Positions 1 through 8,915 of a DNA stretch of 64,000 nt are shown in pieces (position 1 is the first letter of the stretch; each line of letters opens with the position of its first letter). A model generated the notes under the pieces. That model made no database searches, was not told where the DNA came from, and was given only the letters and a program-made list of their open reading frames with translations. This DNA is from Flavobacterium eburneipallidum (GTDB lineage Bacteria; Bacteroidota; Bacteroidia; Flavobacteriales; Flavobacteriaceae): NCBI RefSeq assembly GCF_027111355.2, contig NZ_CP114291.2:2170001-2234000 (forward strand), written 5' to 3'. The translations under genes and the position numbers were made by a program.

Positions 1-2
1 TA

Positions 3-1022
3 GATTTAAGAGTAGTGGCCTCAATTTTTGGAGATTCTAGAAATCTTCAAGATTTTGAAAGACAATTAAATGATCCAAAACTACAAATCTCTAATCTAGA
101 TTTGAATAACGATTATGAAGTCGATTATTTGCGTGTAATAGAGTCGGTAGAAAATAGAACCCATTTAGTTATTATTCAATCGGTACTTGATCGTGATCTT
201 TATCAAGATGTTGCAACTATCGAAGTAGAAAAAGACAGGTACAATCAAGTACAAATACAAGTAGTTGGAAATGCTTATATGTATGGAGATAATTACATTT
301 ATGAGCCTGTTTATTACAGAACTCCTCTAATATATGCTTCATTTTGGGTTAATAATTATCGTCCATATTATTCTTCATGGTCTTGGAATATTTACCCAAG
401 TTATTATTATGCTTGGAATCCTTATCCAGTTTTTAGATACCGTCACAATGTAAATAATTGTCTAAATAATTATTACAGCTACAACTCATATAATTATGTA
501 AATCACAGAAGAAGTAGCGTTGCTGTTGGAATATACAGTTCAAGACGATCTAATGGTTATGAAAGACAATATCCAAATTATTCGTTTGCCAGAAGAAATA
601 CTACTGTAAACAACCGCTATGAGTTAGATCAAAAAAGAAATAACCGAAATAATAGTTATAGTCAAAACAGAACTCAATCACAAAGAGTAGCAACTCCTCA
701 ACGAACAGAATCAAATAGAAACTATTCGCAAAACAGAACTGAAGCACCAAGAGTAACTACTCAACAAAGAACAGAATCAAATAGAAACTATTCGCAAAAC
801 AGAACTGAAGCACCAAGAGTAACTACTCAACAAAGAACAGAATCAAGAAACTATTCGCAAAACAGAACTGAAACGCCAAGAGTAGTATCTCAACAAAGAG
901 TTGAAAATCAAAGAGCTAATACTCCACAACGTCCAGAAGTTCGAAATGAAAATTCATCAAGAAATTCTGGTTCGAATAACGCCAATACTAATTCAAGAAG
1001 TAATGGCAGGAGATCCTCTTAA
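3..1022 (+). CDS. Repeat-rich secreted/envelope protein, 5' end cut by window edge
   Basis: The reading frame is open to the first base of the window, so the true start and any signal peptide lie upstream. The visible part begins with a small folded segment (about residues 1-80) rich in acidic and aromatic residues. A Tyr/Asn/Trp-rich stretch follows, and then a low-complexity C-terminal half. That half holds tandem 21-22 residue units with the core NYSQNRTEAPRVTTQQRTES, ending in an Asn/Ser/Arg-rich tail. I do not recognise a catalytic domain. The composition resembles Bacteroidota periplasmic or surface proteins of unknown role. A hairpin terminator follows directly. The function is unknown; that it is a real gene is well supported by codon-phased repeats and length. 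Confidence 0.75.
   Translation, partial: DLRVVASIFGDSRNLQDFERQLNDPKLQISNLDLNNDYEVDYLRVIESVENRTHLVIIQSVLDRDLYQDVATIEVEKDRYNQVQIQVVGNAYMYGDNYIYEPVYYRTPLIYASFWVNNYRPYYSSWSWNIYPSYYYAWNPYPVFRYRHNVNNCLNNYYSYNSYNYVNHRRSSVAVGIYSSRRSNGYERQYPNYSFARRNTTVNNRYELDQKRNNRNNSYSQNRTQSQRVATPQRTESNRNYSQNRTEAPRVTTQQRTESNRNYSQNRTEAPRVTTQQRTESRNYSQNRTETPRVVSQQRVENQRANTPQRPEVRNENSSRNSGSNNANTNSRSNGRRSS
711..905 (+). repeat. Tandem 66-bp coding repeat (3 units)
   Basis: Units run 711-776, 777-842 and 843-905. The first two are nearly identical at 66 bp. The third is 63 bp, having lost one Asn codon, and diverges at its end. A degenerate unit precedes them from about 650. All length changes are multiples of three, so the protein frame is preserved. 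Such repeats expand and contract by slippage. Confidence 0.9.
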
Positions 1023-1041
1023 TAACATTTAATTCATTTAC

Positions 1042-1075
1042 AAAACACGGTTCTAAAAGCCGTGTTTTTTTTTAG
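1042..1075 (+). terminator. Intrinsic terminator after the first gene
   Basis: Inverted repeat AAAACACGG / CCGTGTTTT with a 9-nt loop followed by a T run, 20 bases after the stop codon. Confidence 0.85.
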
Positions 1076-1125
1076 TTTTTTTTAAGTTTTTTATATTAAA
1101 AAAATAATTATACTTCCAAAAAGAG

Positions 1126-1133
1126 TAACTTTG
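1126..1133 (+). promoter_or_regulatory. -7 box TAACTTTG upstream of kup
   Basis: Exact match to the Bacteroidota TAnnTTTG box, 26 bases before the kup ATG. I see no TTG at the usual -33 distance. Confidence 0.5.
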
Positions 1134-1159
1134 CCAAGTTTTTTTATATAATTTATATC

Positions 1160-3121
1160 ATGAGTATATCGCACAAGGACTTGCACAGCAAGTTAACGTT
1201 AGGAGGTTTATTAGTTTCATTAGGAATAATTTACGGCGATATTGGAACCTCTCCCTTGTATGTAATGAAAGCTATAATTGGCTTACACACTATTAATGCT
1301 GATATCGTTTTAGGAGGAATATCTTGTGTTTTTTGGACACTTACATTACAAACCACCATCAAATATGTACTAATTACTTTAAGTGCAGATAACCACGGCG
1401 AAGGAGGAATTTTTGCTTTATATGCTCTGGTCAAGAAAACAAAAATCAAATGGCTGATAGTCCCCGCTATCATTGGAGGAAGTGCCTTGCTTGCGGATGG
1501 AATTATTACACCACCTATCTCTGTTTCATCGGCTGTCGAAGGTGTTAAAACCTTTTATCCTGAAATCAACACAGTACCCATCGTAATTGGAATTTTATTT
1601 ATTCTTTTTACCATTCAGCAATTTGGTTCTAAACTAGTAGGACGCTTTTTTGCACCAATAATGCTACTTTGGTTTGGTATGCTAGGCACTTTAGGTGTAA
1701 TTCAAATCACAGAACATCCTGAAGTTTTAAAAGCTTTTAATCCCTATTATGCTTATCATTTATTAACCATTCATCCCGAAGGATTTTATGTTTTAGGGTT
1801 TGTTTTCCTTTGTACCACTGGAGCCGAAGCCTTATACTCGGACATGGGACATTGTGGACGAAAAAATATCAGAATCAGTTGGATTTTTGTAAAAGCAACT
1901 CTTATTTTAAATTACTTCGGACAAGGTGCTTATTTGATTCATCACGAAGGAGAAACACTTAAAAGTTTAGGAGGAGAAAATGGAAATCCGTTCTATTTAA
2001 TCATGGCCGATTGGTTTCAGCCCATTGGAATTGTAATTGCAACTTTGGCCGCAGTAATTGCTTCTCAAGCTTTAATAAGTGGTTCATTTACATTGATAAA
2101 TGAAGCCATGAGATTGAACTTTTGGCCAAAAGTAAAAATAAAATACCCATCAGAATTGAAAGGACAATTGTATATTCCTTCGATAAACTGGTTGTTGTTT
2201 TTGGGCTGTGTTGGTATTGTTTTACACTTTGAAAAATCTAGTAATATGGAGCATGCTTATGGTTTAGCCATCATTTTGTGCATGATTATGACTACTGTTT
2301 TGCTCAATTATTATATGATAATGAAAAGAGTACGATTGTACTTTATGGTGCCATTAATTACTATTTATCTAGTTATCGAATTTGGTTTCTTAATCGCTAA
2401 TATCACTAAATTTGCAGATGGAGGTTATGTTACTTTAATTATTGCATCAATGCTTATTTCTGTAATGACTATTTGGTATTTTGCTAAAAAAATCAACAAG
2501 AGCTATACTAAAATTGTTAAAATTGAAGAATACAAAAAAGTATTGCTAGAATTGAGTGATGACCTGTCCATTCCAAAATATGCTACCCATTTGATTTATA
2601 TGACCAATGCTGGTAAAATTGATGAAATAGAGGAAAAAGTAATGTATTCTATTTTAAGAAAAAGACCCAAAAGAGCTGACATCTATTGGTTTGTACATGT
2701 CAATATTTTAAACGTTCCATATAAAACCGAATACAAAGTAACCGAAATCATTGACGACACCTTGTTTAGAGTTGATTTTAATTTAGGTTTTAGAGAGCCA
2801 ACAAAAATAAGCCTGATGTTCAAAGAAGTAATTAAGGACATGGTAAGAAAAGGCGAAGTGGATGTTACCAGTCGCTATGAATCATTGAATAAAAACAATA
2901 TCATTGGCGATTTTAAATTCGTTCTTTCTGAAAAATATTTGTCTAATGATAGTGATTTAACATTCTTTGAAAAAGTAATAATGAATTCGTATTTCTTAAT
3001 CAAAAAAGCCAGTCTTTCAGAGGAAAGTGCTTTTGGTTTAGACAGCGGTTCTGTTAAAATAGAAAAATTCCCAATGGTACTTCATGCTCCTGAAAATATT
3101 GGTTTAACTAGAGTACAATAA
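1160..3121 (+). CDS. kup: Low-affinity potassium uptake protein Kup
   Basis: This is an inner-membrane K+ importer of the KUP/HAK/KT family, probably a K+/H+ symporter. The N-terminal signature GDIGTSPLYVMK is at residues 26-37. About twelve hydrophobic segments fill residues 15-440. A hydrophilic cytoplasmic C-terminal domain, typical of the family, follows from about 450. Its 653 residues are close to the usual length. The ATG at 1160 follows a TAACTTTG box and directly precedes the conserved N-terminus. It appears monocistronic, with its own terminator, and is convergent with the GNAT gene downstream. The identification is by family motifs; transport affinity is assumed from the family. 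Confidence 0.96.
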   Translation: MSISHKDLHSKLTLGGLLVSLGIIYGDIGTSPLYVMKAIIGLHTINADIVLGGISCVFWTLTLQTTIKYVLITLSADNHGEGGIFALYALVKKTKIKWLIVPAIIGGSALLADGIITPPISVSSAVEGVKTFYPEINTVPIVIGILFILFTIQQFGSKLVGRFFAPIMLLWFGMLGTLGVIQITEHPEVLKAFNPYYAYHLLTIHPEGFYVLGFVFLCTTGAEALYSDMGHCGRKNIRISWIFVKATLILNYFGQGAYLIHHEGETLKSLGGENGNPFYLIMADWFQPIGIVIATLAAVIASQALISGSFTLINEAMRLNFWPKVKIKYPSELKGQLYIPSINWLLFLGCVGIVLHFEKSSNMEHAYGLAIILCMIMTTVLLNYYMIMKRVRLYFMVPLITIYLVIEFGFLIANITKFADGGYVTLIIASMLISVMTIWYFAKKINKSYTKIVKIEEYKKVLLELSDDLSIPKYATHLIYMTNAGKIDEIEEKVMYSILRKRPKRADIYWFVHVNILNVPYKTEYKVTEIIDDTLFRVDFNLGFREPTKISLMFKEVIKDMVRKGEVDVTSRYESLNKNNIIGDFKFVLSEKYLSNDSDLTFFEKVIMNSYFLIKKASLSEESAFGLDSGSVKIEKFPMVLHAPENIGLTRVQ

Positions 3122-3142
3122 AATTATATTTTCAAAATTCAC

Positions 3143-3175
3143 AAAAAACACTGATTAGTTTCAGTGTTTTTTTTT
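3143..3175. terminator. Terminator between kup and the convergent GNAT gene
   Basis: Stem AAAAAACACTGA / TCAGTGTTTTTT with loop TTAGTT and a long T run. A-rich and T-rich flanks make it usable from both sides. Confidence 0.88.
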
Positions 3176-3207
3176 GTTGGTAATCTACTGAAAAATGGTT
3201 GGTAAAA

Positions 3208-3705
3208 TCATAGTTTTTTCTCCATCTTATAATCTTCCATCAAATAGCCATCACCGATTGCTAAATCTTCTTCTTCCATAATTTCAAAACCCATTTTTTG
3301 ATAAAAAGTGTACGCTTTATTGAATCGGTTAACATTCAGTGAAATTCCTTCGGATTTGTTTTCTTTAGCTAAACCTATGATTTTTTCTAATAGCAACTTT
3401 CCTAAACCCTTTCCTTGTGTTGCTGGAAGCAAGTACAATTTATGTAGTCTGGTGTAATTCCTATTCAAATAATGATGTTCATAAGATGCAAAACCTTGAC
3501 AAACTTCATCCTCGACTAGCAGTAAAAAGTGGTGTTCAAGATGAGTCATATTCTCTTTTAAAACAGAATCAGAATACATCTTATCGAGCATATAGACTAT
3601 TTGTTCTTTCGACAAAATTTCACCATAAGTAACAGGCCAAGTTTGATGCGCAATTGTTTGAATGATTCCTATATCTAGAACTGTAGCGTCAGAAATTGTT
3701 ATCAT
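3208..3705 (-). CDS. GNAT family N-acetyltransferase
   Basis: A 165-residue single-domain acyltransferase. The acetyl-CoA pyrophosphate loop is visible as LPATQGKGLGKLLLEKI near residues 92-108. It is preceded by the beta-strand RLHKLYLLP and followed by the late motif LNVNRFNKAYTFYQKMGFE, typical of GNAT proteins that act on small molecules or amino groups. The substrate cannot be told from sequence. It stands alone between two convergent or tandem genes, with a terminator shared with kup. The ATG at 3705 gives the usual short N-terminus. Confidence 0.85.
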   Translation of the reverse strand: MITISDATVLDIGIIQTIAHQTWPVTYGEILSKEQIVYMLDKMYSDSVLKENMTHLEHHFLLLVEDEVCQGFASYEHHYLNRNYTRLHKLYLLPATQGKGLGKLLLEKIIGLAKENKSEGISLNVNRFNKAYTFYQKMGFEIMEEEDLAIGDGYLMEDYKMEKKL

Positions 3706-3739
3706 AATGTATTGAAAGAGGTTTGCTTAAAAACACGAA

Positions 3740-3777
3740 TTCCACTAATGAGCACAAATAAAGTGAAATTAGTGGAA
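3740..3777. repeat. Inverted repeat downstream of glyA
   Basis: TTCCACTAAT (3740-3749) and ATTAGTGGAA (3768-3777) form a perfect 10-bp inverted repeat with an 18-nt loop. It may act as a weak terminator for glyA, but the flanking cacgaatt-type sequence suggests a dispersed intergenic element. Confidence 0.6.
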
Positions 3778-3801
3778 ATCCGTAATTGAAATATATTATT
3801 T

Positions 3802-5076
3802 TTAGAAAACGAAAATAGCTCTTTCGCTCATCATTTCATCTACTTCAGCAGCTACTGCTTCAATAACTTCTTCATTAGTATGATCTGTTAAAACTCTGTC
3901 AATCAAATCAACAATAGTTTCCATATCAGCTTCAACAAGACCACGAGTTGTGATTGCAGCTGTACCCACACGAATACCTGAAGTTACAAATGGAGATTTG
4001 TCATCAAAAGGAACCATGTTTTTATTTACTGTAATTTCTGCTTTTACCAATGCGTTTTCAGCTTCTTTACCAGAAATATTTTTGTTTCTCAAATCGATCA
4101 ACATCATGTGATTGTCAGTTCCTCCAGAGATAATATTGTATCCTCTTTTTACAAACGCTTCCGCCATAGCTTTAGCATTTTTCTGCAATTGCATAGCATA
4201 AGTAAAGAATTCATCTTGCAATGCTTCGCCAAAAGCTACTGCTTTTGCTGCAATAATGTGCATTAAAGGTCCACCTTGATTTCCAGGAAAAACAGCTAAA
4301 TCCAATAAAGCAGACATCATTCTGATTTCTCCTTTTGGAGTTTTCAATCCCCAAGGGTTTTCGAAATCTTTCCCCATCAAGATTAAACCACCACGTGGAC
4401 CACGCAAAGTTTTGTGAGTAGTAGTAGTTACAATATGACAATGAGGAATTGGATCATTCAATAATCCTTTTGCAATTAAACCAGCAGGATGAGAAATATC
4501 AGCCATCAAAATAGCACCCACGCTATCAGCAATAACTCTGAAACGCTCAAAATCCATATCACGAGAATAAGCCGAAGCTCCAGCGATGATTAATTTTGGT
4601 TGTTCTTTAGTAGCTATTTCTTGAATTTTATCGTAATCTAATCTTCCAGTTTCTTTATCTACACCATAAAAAGTTGGATTGTAAACACGTCCAGAAAAGT
4701 TTACTGGAGAACCGTGAGTCAAGTGACCACCATGAGACAAATCGAAACCTAAAATTTTATCTCCAGGTTGTAAACAAGCATGAAACACAGAAGCATTTGC
4801 TTGAGAACCAGAGTGTGGTTGAACGTTTGCGTAAGCAGCACCAAACAATTCTTTGGCTCTATCAATAGCAATTTGTTCGATAATATCAACTACTTCGCAA
4901 CCGCCGTAGTATCTTTTGCCAGGATAACCTTCAGCATATTTATTTGTTAAAACAGAACCAGCTGCTTCAATTACTTCGTCACTTACAAAATTTTCCGAAG
5001 CTATAAGTTCTAGTCCGTGAATTTGTCTGTCTTGTTCCTCTAAAATAAGGTCAAAAATTTGTTCGTCGCGTTGCAT
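3802..5076 (-). CDS. glyA: Serine hydroxymethyltransferase
   Basis: This PLP enzyme interconverts serine plus tetrahydrofolate with glycine plus 5,10-methylene-tetrahydrofolate, the main source of one-carbon units. The PLP lysine is K222 in [14 protein letters not shown]. Also seen are SENFVSDEV near residue 27, [13 protein letters not shown] (48-59) and [10 protein letters not shown] near 193, where many homologues read DMAHxAGL. The length of 424 residues is normal. The gene is divergent from fahA across a 108-bp region that carries promoters for both directions. Confidence 0.97.
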   Translation of the reverse strand: MQRDEQIFDLILEEQDRQIHGLELIASENFVSDEVIEAAGSVLTNKYAEGYPGKRYYGGCEVVDIIEQIAIDRAKELFGAAYANVQPHSGSQANASVFHACLQPGDKILGFDLSHGGHLTHGSPVNFSGRVYNPTFYGVDKETGRLDYDKIQEIATKEQPKLIIAGASAYSRDMDFERFRVIADSVGAILMADISHPAGLIAKGLLNDPIPHCHIVTTTTHKTLRGPRGGLILMGKDFENPWGLKTPKGEIRMMSALLDLAVFPGNQGGPLMHIIAAKAVAFGEALQDEFFTYAMQLQKNAKAMAEAFVKRGYNIISGGTDNHMMLIDLRNKNISGKEAENALVKAEITVNKNMVPFDDKSPFVTSGIRVGTAAITTRGLVEADMETIVDLIDRVLTDHTNEEVIEAVAAEVDEMMSERAIFVF

Positions 5077-5101
5077 CTCTTTAGATTTGATTTATATTGT
5101 G

Positions 5102-5109
5102 CAAAAATA
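5102..5109 (-). promoter_or_regulatory. -7 box for glyA
   Basis: TATTTTTG on the minus strand matches TAnnTTTG, 25 bases before the glyA ATG. No clear -33 TTG is seen. Confidence 0.45.
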
Positions 5110-5120
5110 CAAAAAAACGT

Positions 5121-5150
5121 TTGGTAAATTGACAGATTATAATACATTTG
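5121..5150 (+). promoter_or_regulatory. Promoter for fahA
   Basis: TTG (5121-5123), 19 bases, then TACATTTG (5143-5150): a full match to the Flavobacterium TTG-N17-23-TAnnTTTG pattern. It lies 34 bases before the fahA ATG. Confidence 0.7.
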
Positions 5151-5184
5151 ATAAGTAATTTTCAACAAAATAATTAACAGCACT

Positions 5185-6468
5185 ATGCCTATATCAGCCA
5201 ATAATACTAATCGAAAGTCTTGGATAACAGTTCCAGAGAACAGTGATTTTCCTATCCAAAACATTCCTTTTGGAGTTTTCATCACTAAAGATGACGTAAT
5301 TACCATTGGAACCAGAATAGGAGATTCTGCTATAGACATGGGTGCTTTGCAGCAATTGAATTATTTTGAAGGCATCGATTTGACGGATGATATGTTCATG
5401 CAAGATACCTTGAACGACTTTATATCCGACGGAAAAAAAACCTGGCGATTGGTTCGAAATCGTCTGGCTGAATTATTTGACGAAACCAATCCTGAACTTC
5501 GAGACAACCAAGAACATCGCGAAATTATCATCTTTGATGTCAAAGATATTGAAATGCAATTGCCAGTACTAATTGGTGATTATACTGATTTCTATTCCAA
5601 TAAAAATCATGCTACAAACATTGGGAAAATGTTCCGTGATCCTGAAAATGCTTTATTGCCAAATTGGTTGCACATTCCTTTAGGATACCACGGCAGAAGC
5701 TCTTCGATTATTCCATCAGGAGTTCCTGTGCACAGACCCATGGGGCAAACGTTGCCAAAAGGAGAAACAACTCCTGTTTTCGGGACATCGAGATCAGTAG
5801 ATTTTGAATTAGAAACGGCTTTTATTACTACCGATGCGAATATTATGGGAGAAAATATTCCGGTAACCGAAGCCGAAGATTATATTTTTGGAATGGTATT
5901 AATGAACGATTGGAGTGCCCGTGACATTCAAAAATGGGAATACGAACCCCTTGGACCATTCTTGGCAAAAAACTTTGCTACTTCTATTTCTCCGTGGATT
6001 ATCACGATGGATGCTTTAGAACCTTTTAGAACTAAAGGTCCTAAACAAGACCCTGCTCCTTTCCCCTATTTGCAACAAAAAGGAAAACACAATTTTGACA
6101 TTAGCCTAGAAGTGGGTATTCAACCCGAAAATGCAGAAGAAACTATTGTTACACGATCCAATTTTAAATATATGTATTGGTCGATGAGTCAGCAACTAGC
6201 ACATCATACATCAAACGGTTGCCGTGTAAATTCTGGTGATATGATGGGTTCAGGAACCATTTCGGGGCCAACGCCTGATAGTTTTGGTTCGATGCTAGAA
6301 CTAACATGGGGCGGAAAAAATCCAATCCAACTCAACGACGGAACAGAACGCAAATTCCTAAATGATGGCGATACCGTAACCTTTAGAGGGCATTGCAAAA
6401 ACAATGGTGTTCGAATTGGTTTTGGAGAAGTTTGCAATAAATTACTTCCTCCTTTTGTAAGGAAATAA
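5185..6468 (+). CDS. fahA: Fumarylacetoacetase
   Basis: Last step of tyrosine and homogentisate breakdown: fumarylacetoacetate to fumarate plus acetoacetate. The 427-residue protein has an N-terminal SH3-like segment (FPIQNIPFGVF near residue 20) and the C-terminal FAH fold. Visible metal and active-site stretches include IGDYTDFYSNKNHATNIG, LGYHGRSSSIIPSG, DFELETAFI and NDWSARDIQKWEYEPLGPFLAKNF. These are family hallmarks, including the catalytic-dyad histidine of the HAT region. It appears monocistronic with its own promoter and terminator; other tyrosine catabolic genes are not in the window. Confidence 0.96.
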   Translation: MPISANNTNRKSWITVPENSDFPIQNIPFGVFITKDDVITIGTRIGDSAIDMGALQQLNYFEGIDLTDDMFMQDTLNDFISDGKKTWRLVRNRLAELFDETNPELRDNQEHREIIIFDVKDIEMQLPVLIGDYTDFYSNKNHATNIGKMFRDPENALLPNWLHIPLGYHGRSSSIIPSGVPVHRPMGQTLPKGETTPVFGTSRSVDFELETAFITTDANIMGENIPVTEAEDYIFGMVLMNDWSARDIQKWEYEPLGPFLAKNFATSISPWIITMDALEPFRTKGPKQDPAPFPYLQQKGKHNFDISLEVGIQPENAEETIVTRSNFKYMYWSMSQQLAHHTSNGCRVNSGDMMGSGTISGPTPDSFGSMLELTWGGKNPIQLNDGTERKFLNDGDTVTFRGHCKNNGVRIGFGEVCNKLLPPFVRK

Positions 6469-6489
6469 AATCATCTTTACTCGATTTCT

Positions 6490-6525
6490 AATCCGACATT
6501 TTATCAAAAGTGTCGGATTTTTTAT
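6490..6525 (+). terminator. Terminator after fahA
   Basis: AATCCGACA (6490-6498) pairs with TGTCGGATT (6511-6519). The inner TTTT/AAAA also pairs, and a T-rich tail follows. Confidence 0.85.
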
Positions 6526-6600
6526 AGCATTATTTTAGCCAACTAAAAAATTACAAATCAGTTCAAAAATTATAGTAAATTCGCAGAAATTTTTTTTAAG

Positions 6601-7788
6601 ATGAAAAAACATTCCTTTTTTATATTCGCTTTTATACTACTAACTTCCTGCGGAGTGAAGCAAACTCAAAACTTGTTGAGTGCTGGTAATTATGACGAAG
6701 CCATTTATAATTCTATATCGAATTTACGCACCAATAAAGACAAAAAAGGCAATCAAGATTATGTTTATTTGCTAGAAGAAGCTTTCGCCAAAGCCAAAGA
6801 GCGCGATTTGAACACCATTAATTTATTAGAAAAAGAAAACAATCCCGCTCATTTTGAGAAAATATACAATACCTATTTGCAATTGAACGATCGCCAAGAG
6901 AAGATAAAACCATTGCTTCCCATAAAGTTATTAAACGAAGGCAGAAACGCCATTTTCCCTTTCGATAATTACAATGACAAAATGGTTGCCAGTAAAAACA
7001 AACTCTCGGGTTATTTGTATGCCAATGCCAAAGCATTATTAGCATCTAATTCCGATAAAATGAATTTCCGTAAGGCTTTTGACGATTTAACTTATTTGAA
7101 CGAAATTAATCCCAACTACAAAAACGTTTTGGATTTAATGAACGAAGCCCAAAACAAAGGAACTGACTATGTAAGTGTTTACACAAAAAACGAAACCAAT
7201 ATGATTATTCCAGTTCGCTTGCAAAATGATTTATTAGATTTCAATACGTATGGATTGAACAATAAATGGACTGTTTTTCACGGCAGCAAACAAAAAGGAA
7301 TCGAGTATGATTACAGTATGTTGATTAGTTTTAGAGAAATACTCATTTCTCCAGAGCAAATAAAAGAGCGAGAATTTGTCAAAGAACGTCAGATTAAAGA
7401 CGGTCAAAAAAAACTGTTAGATGCCAACGGAAAAGTAGTTTTAGACAATACCGGAAAAGTGATTATGGTAGATAATTTAAGAATTGTAACCGCTAGGATT
7501 TTTGAATCCAGACAATTAAAATCCTGCCAAATTCAAGCTAAAGTAGATTATATCAATTTGAAAAACAATCAATTAATCCAATCATTCCCATTAGCCAGCG
7601 AATTTATTTTCGAAAATATTTATGCTACCTGCAAAGGCGACAGGCGAGCATCTGATGACAATTATTTTTCTTATTTTGATAGACGAGCCGTTCCGTTTCC
7701 AACAAACGAACAAATGGTGTATGATACAGGCGAAGATTTAAAAATGAAATTGAAAAATCTTATTACCAGAAATTCGTTTAGAAATTAA
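6601..7788 (+). CDS. Conserved lipoprotein of unknown function
   Basis: A 395-residue protein. The N-terminus is a lipoprotein signal with lipobox LLTSC, Cys17 being the lipidated residue. Residues 20-180 look like alpha-helical TPR-type repeats (NLLSAGNYDEAIYNSIS, KAFDDLTYLNEINPNYKNVLDLMNEA). The C-terminal half is mixed alpha/beta with no motif I recognise. This helical-repeat-plus-domain arrangement is frequent in Bacteroidota envelope lipoproteins. It is monocistronic; a TAAATTCG sequence at 6576 is a degenerate -7 box. Its location is probably the inner leaflet of the outer membrane. The function is unknown. Confidence 0.8.
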   Translation: MKKHSFFIFAFILLTSCGVKQTQNLLSAGNYDEAIYNSISNLRTNKDKKGNQDYVYLLEEAFAKAKERDLNTINLLEKENNPAHFEKIYNTYLQLNDRQEKIKPLLPIKLLNEGRNAIFPFDNYNDKMVASKNKLSGYLYANAKALLASNSDKMNFRKAFDDLTYLNEINPNYKNVLDLMNEAQNKGTDYVSVYTKNETNMIIPVRLQNDLLDFNTYGLNNKWTVFHGSKQKGIEYDYSMLISFREILISPEQIKEREFVKERQIKDGQKKLLDANGKVVLDNTGKVIMVDNLRIVTARIFESRQLKSCQIQAKVDYINLKNNQLIQSFPLASEFIFENIYATCKGDRRASDDNYFSYFDRRAVPFPTNEQMVYDTGEDLKMKLKNLITRNSFRN

Positions 7789-7894
7789 CTTTCATAAAAT
7801 CAATATATTATATAAATGCAATTCATTTTACGGAATCAAACAATTAATTTTGAATTTGTTGCAAAAAAAAATCTGTGTTTTAATAAATAAATTG

Positions 7895-7902
7895 TAATTT
7901 TG
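7895..7902 (+). promoter_or_regulatory. -7 box TAATTTTG at the head of the arginine cluster
   Basis: TAnnTTTG match ending 5 bases before an ATG at 7908, so a transcript from here would start at or next to that ATG. No TTG is found at the -33 distance. Confidence 0.45.
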
Positions 7903-7907
7903 CACCA

Positions 7908-7988
7908 ATGAAAAAAGTAAGTGTACATACTATTCCTGTATCACGGATAAACAAACCAACCGCTTCGCCCGAAGTACGGATGCTATAA
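7908..7988 (+). CDS. Candidate 26-residue leader peptide before the arginine cluster
   Basis: ATG-to-TAA frame of 26 codons immediately after a -7 box, starting MKKVSVHTIP and ending SPEVRML. It contains two Arg residues, both encoded by CGG, a codon avoided in the surrounding genes. The stop codon lies inside the palindrome GCTATAATTATAGC (7982-7995). Position and size suit a regulatory leader for arginine biosynthesis, but I see no strong terminator hairpin after it, and two Arg codons are few for classical attenuation. It may equally be a chance frame. Confidence 0.35.
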   Translation: MKKVSVHTIPVSRINKPTASPEVRML

Positions 7989-8000
7989 TTATAGCGCCAA

Positions 8001-8216
8001 ATGTGTATTTGTTCTATTTATTCATTTTTCATATCTATCATTTTGAAATTATTAATTGTATCAATCGGATTCTTTCATCCTGAAATCATTATTTTTTTTG
8101 GTTTATCCTACGCCCTATTTATAGGAATGATTGGCTATTGCTCTAATTTCAATAAGAATTTGGAATACAAACACTATTTCAGCACTAACAAATTTATTTT
8201 TAAACCACAACTTTAA
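8001..8216 (+). CDS. Possible 71-residue membrane protein
   Basis: A short frame between the leader and the acetyltransferase. It encodes two strongly hydrophobic stretches (about residues 5-24 and 27-48) and a basic C-terminus. Codon choice is plausible but the composition is extreme (Ile, Phe), as expected also from AT-rich noncoding DNA. It ends 8 bases before the next start codon, which fits an operon gene. No homologue is recognised. Confidence 0.3.
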   Translation: MCICSIYSFFISIILKLLIVSIGFFHPEIIIFFGLSYALFIGMIGYCSNFNKNLEYKHYFSTNKFIFKPQL

Positions 8217-8224
8217 CTCTTGAA

Positions 8225-8866
8225 ATGAAAATATCTATAGTTATAGCGCAAGAAGAACATTATAAGTACGCCGAAGAAATTTGCGATACCATAGAAACTT
8301 CTGCTTTATTAAGAGGTACTGGAATTGCAAAAAGAACACCAGAATACATTCATAAAAAAATGAAAGCTGGTGATGCTGTTATTGCATTAGACAAAAATAG
8401 CGTTTTTGCAGGTTTCTGCTATATCGAAAGTTGGCAACACGGTCAGTATGTAGCCCACTCTGGATTAATCGTGCATCCTGATTTTAGAAATTTAGGCTTG
8501 GCAAAAAAGATAAAAACTTTTGTTTTCAATTATTCTTTGGAAAAATACAAAGGTGCCAAGGTTTTTGGAATCACAACAGGTTTGGCTGTAATGAAAATCA
8601 ATTCCGATTTGGGCTACAAACCAGTTCCGTTTTCCGAATTAACAAACGATCCTAGTTTTTGGAAAGGCTGTCAAACCTGTACCAATTACGAGATTCTGAA
8701 AAGCAAAGATAATAAAATGTGTTTGTGTACCGGAATGCTTTATGATCCAGCCGAGAAACCAAAAGATCCACCAAAACATCCATTTAATGTCCGAATTTGG
8801 AATCGTTTAAAAGAAATTAAAGCAGCACTTTTCTTGGAAAAAAAAGAAAAAATAAACAGTATTTAA
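8225..8866 (+). CDS. GNAT acetyltransferase, putative N-acetylglutamate synthase of the arginine cluster
   Basis: A 213-residue GNAT protein heading the arginine genes, where the first step (glutamate plus acetyl-CoA to N-acetylglutamate) is otherwise missing. The GNAT core is visible as HSGLIVHPDFRNLGLAKKIKTFV (residues 78-100) followed by FGITTGLAVMKINSDLGYKPV. After the core comes a cysteine group, C149-x2-C152-x13-C166-x-C168, which could bind a metal; I do not know this from other GNATs. It is not like the long kinase-fused ArgA. The function is inferred from position and fold, not from a specific motif. Confidence 0.65.
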   Translation: MKISIVIAQEEHYKYAEEICDTIETSALLRGTGIAKRTPEYIHKKMKAGDAVIALDKNSVFAGFCYIESWQHGQYVAHSGLIVHPDFRNLGLAKKIKTFVFNYSLEKYKGAKVFGITTGLAVMKINSDLGYKPVPFSELTNDPSFWKGCQTCTNYEILKSKDNKMCLCTGMLYDPAEKPKDPPKHPFNVRIWNRLKEIKAALFLEKKEKINSI

Positions 8867-8915
8867 GTAATAAAATGAAATCGGAGTTTTATAAACTCCA
8901 CAAAAACAATATAAA

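Noticed and set aside
1231..1473. Minus-strand frame inside kup
   Set aside because: Shadow of the kup reading frame with no start context or family features.
5040..5403. Minus-strand frames over the glyA-fahA divergent promoter region
   Set aside because: They run antisense through the fahA start and the promoter boxes.
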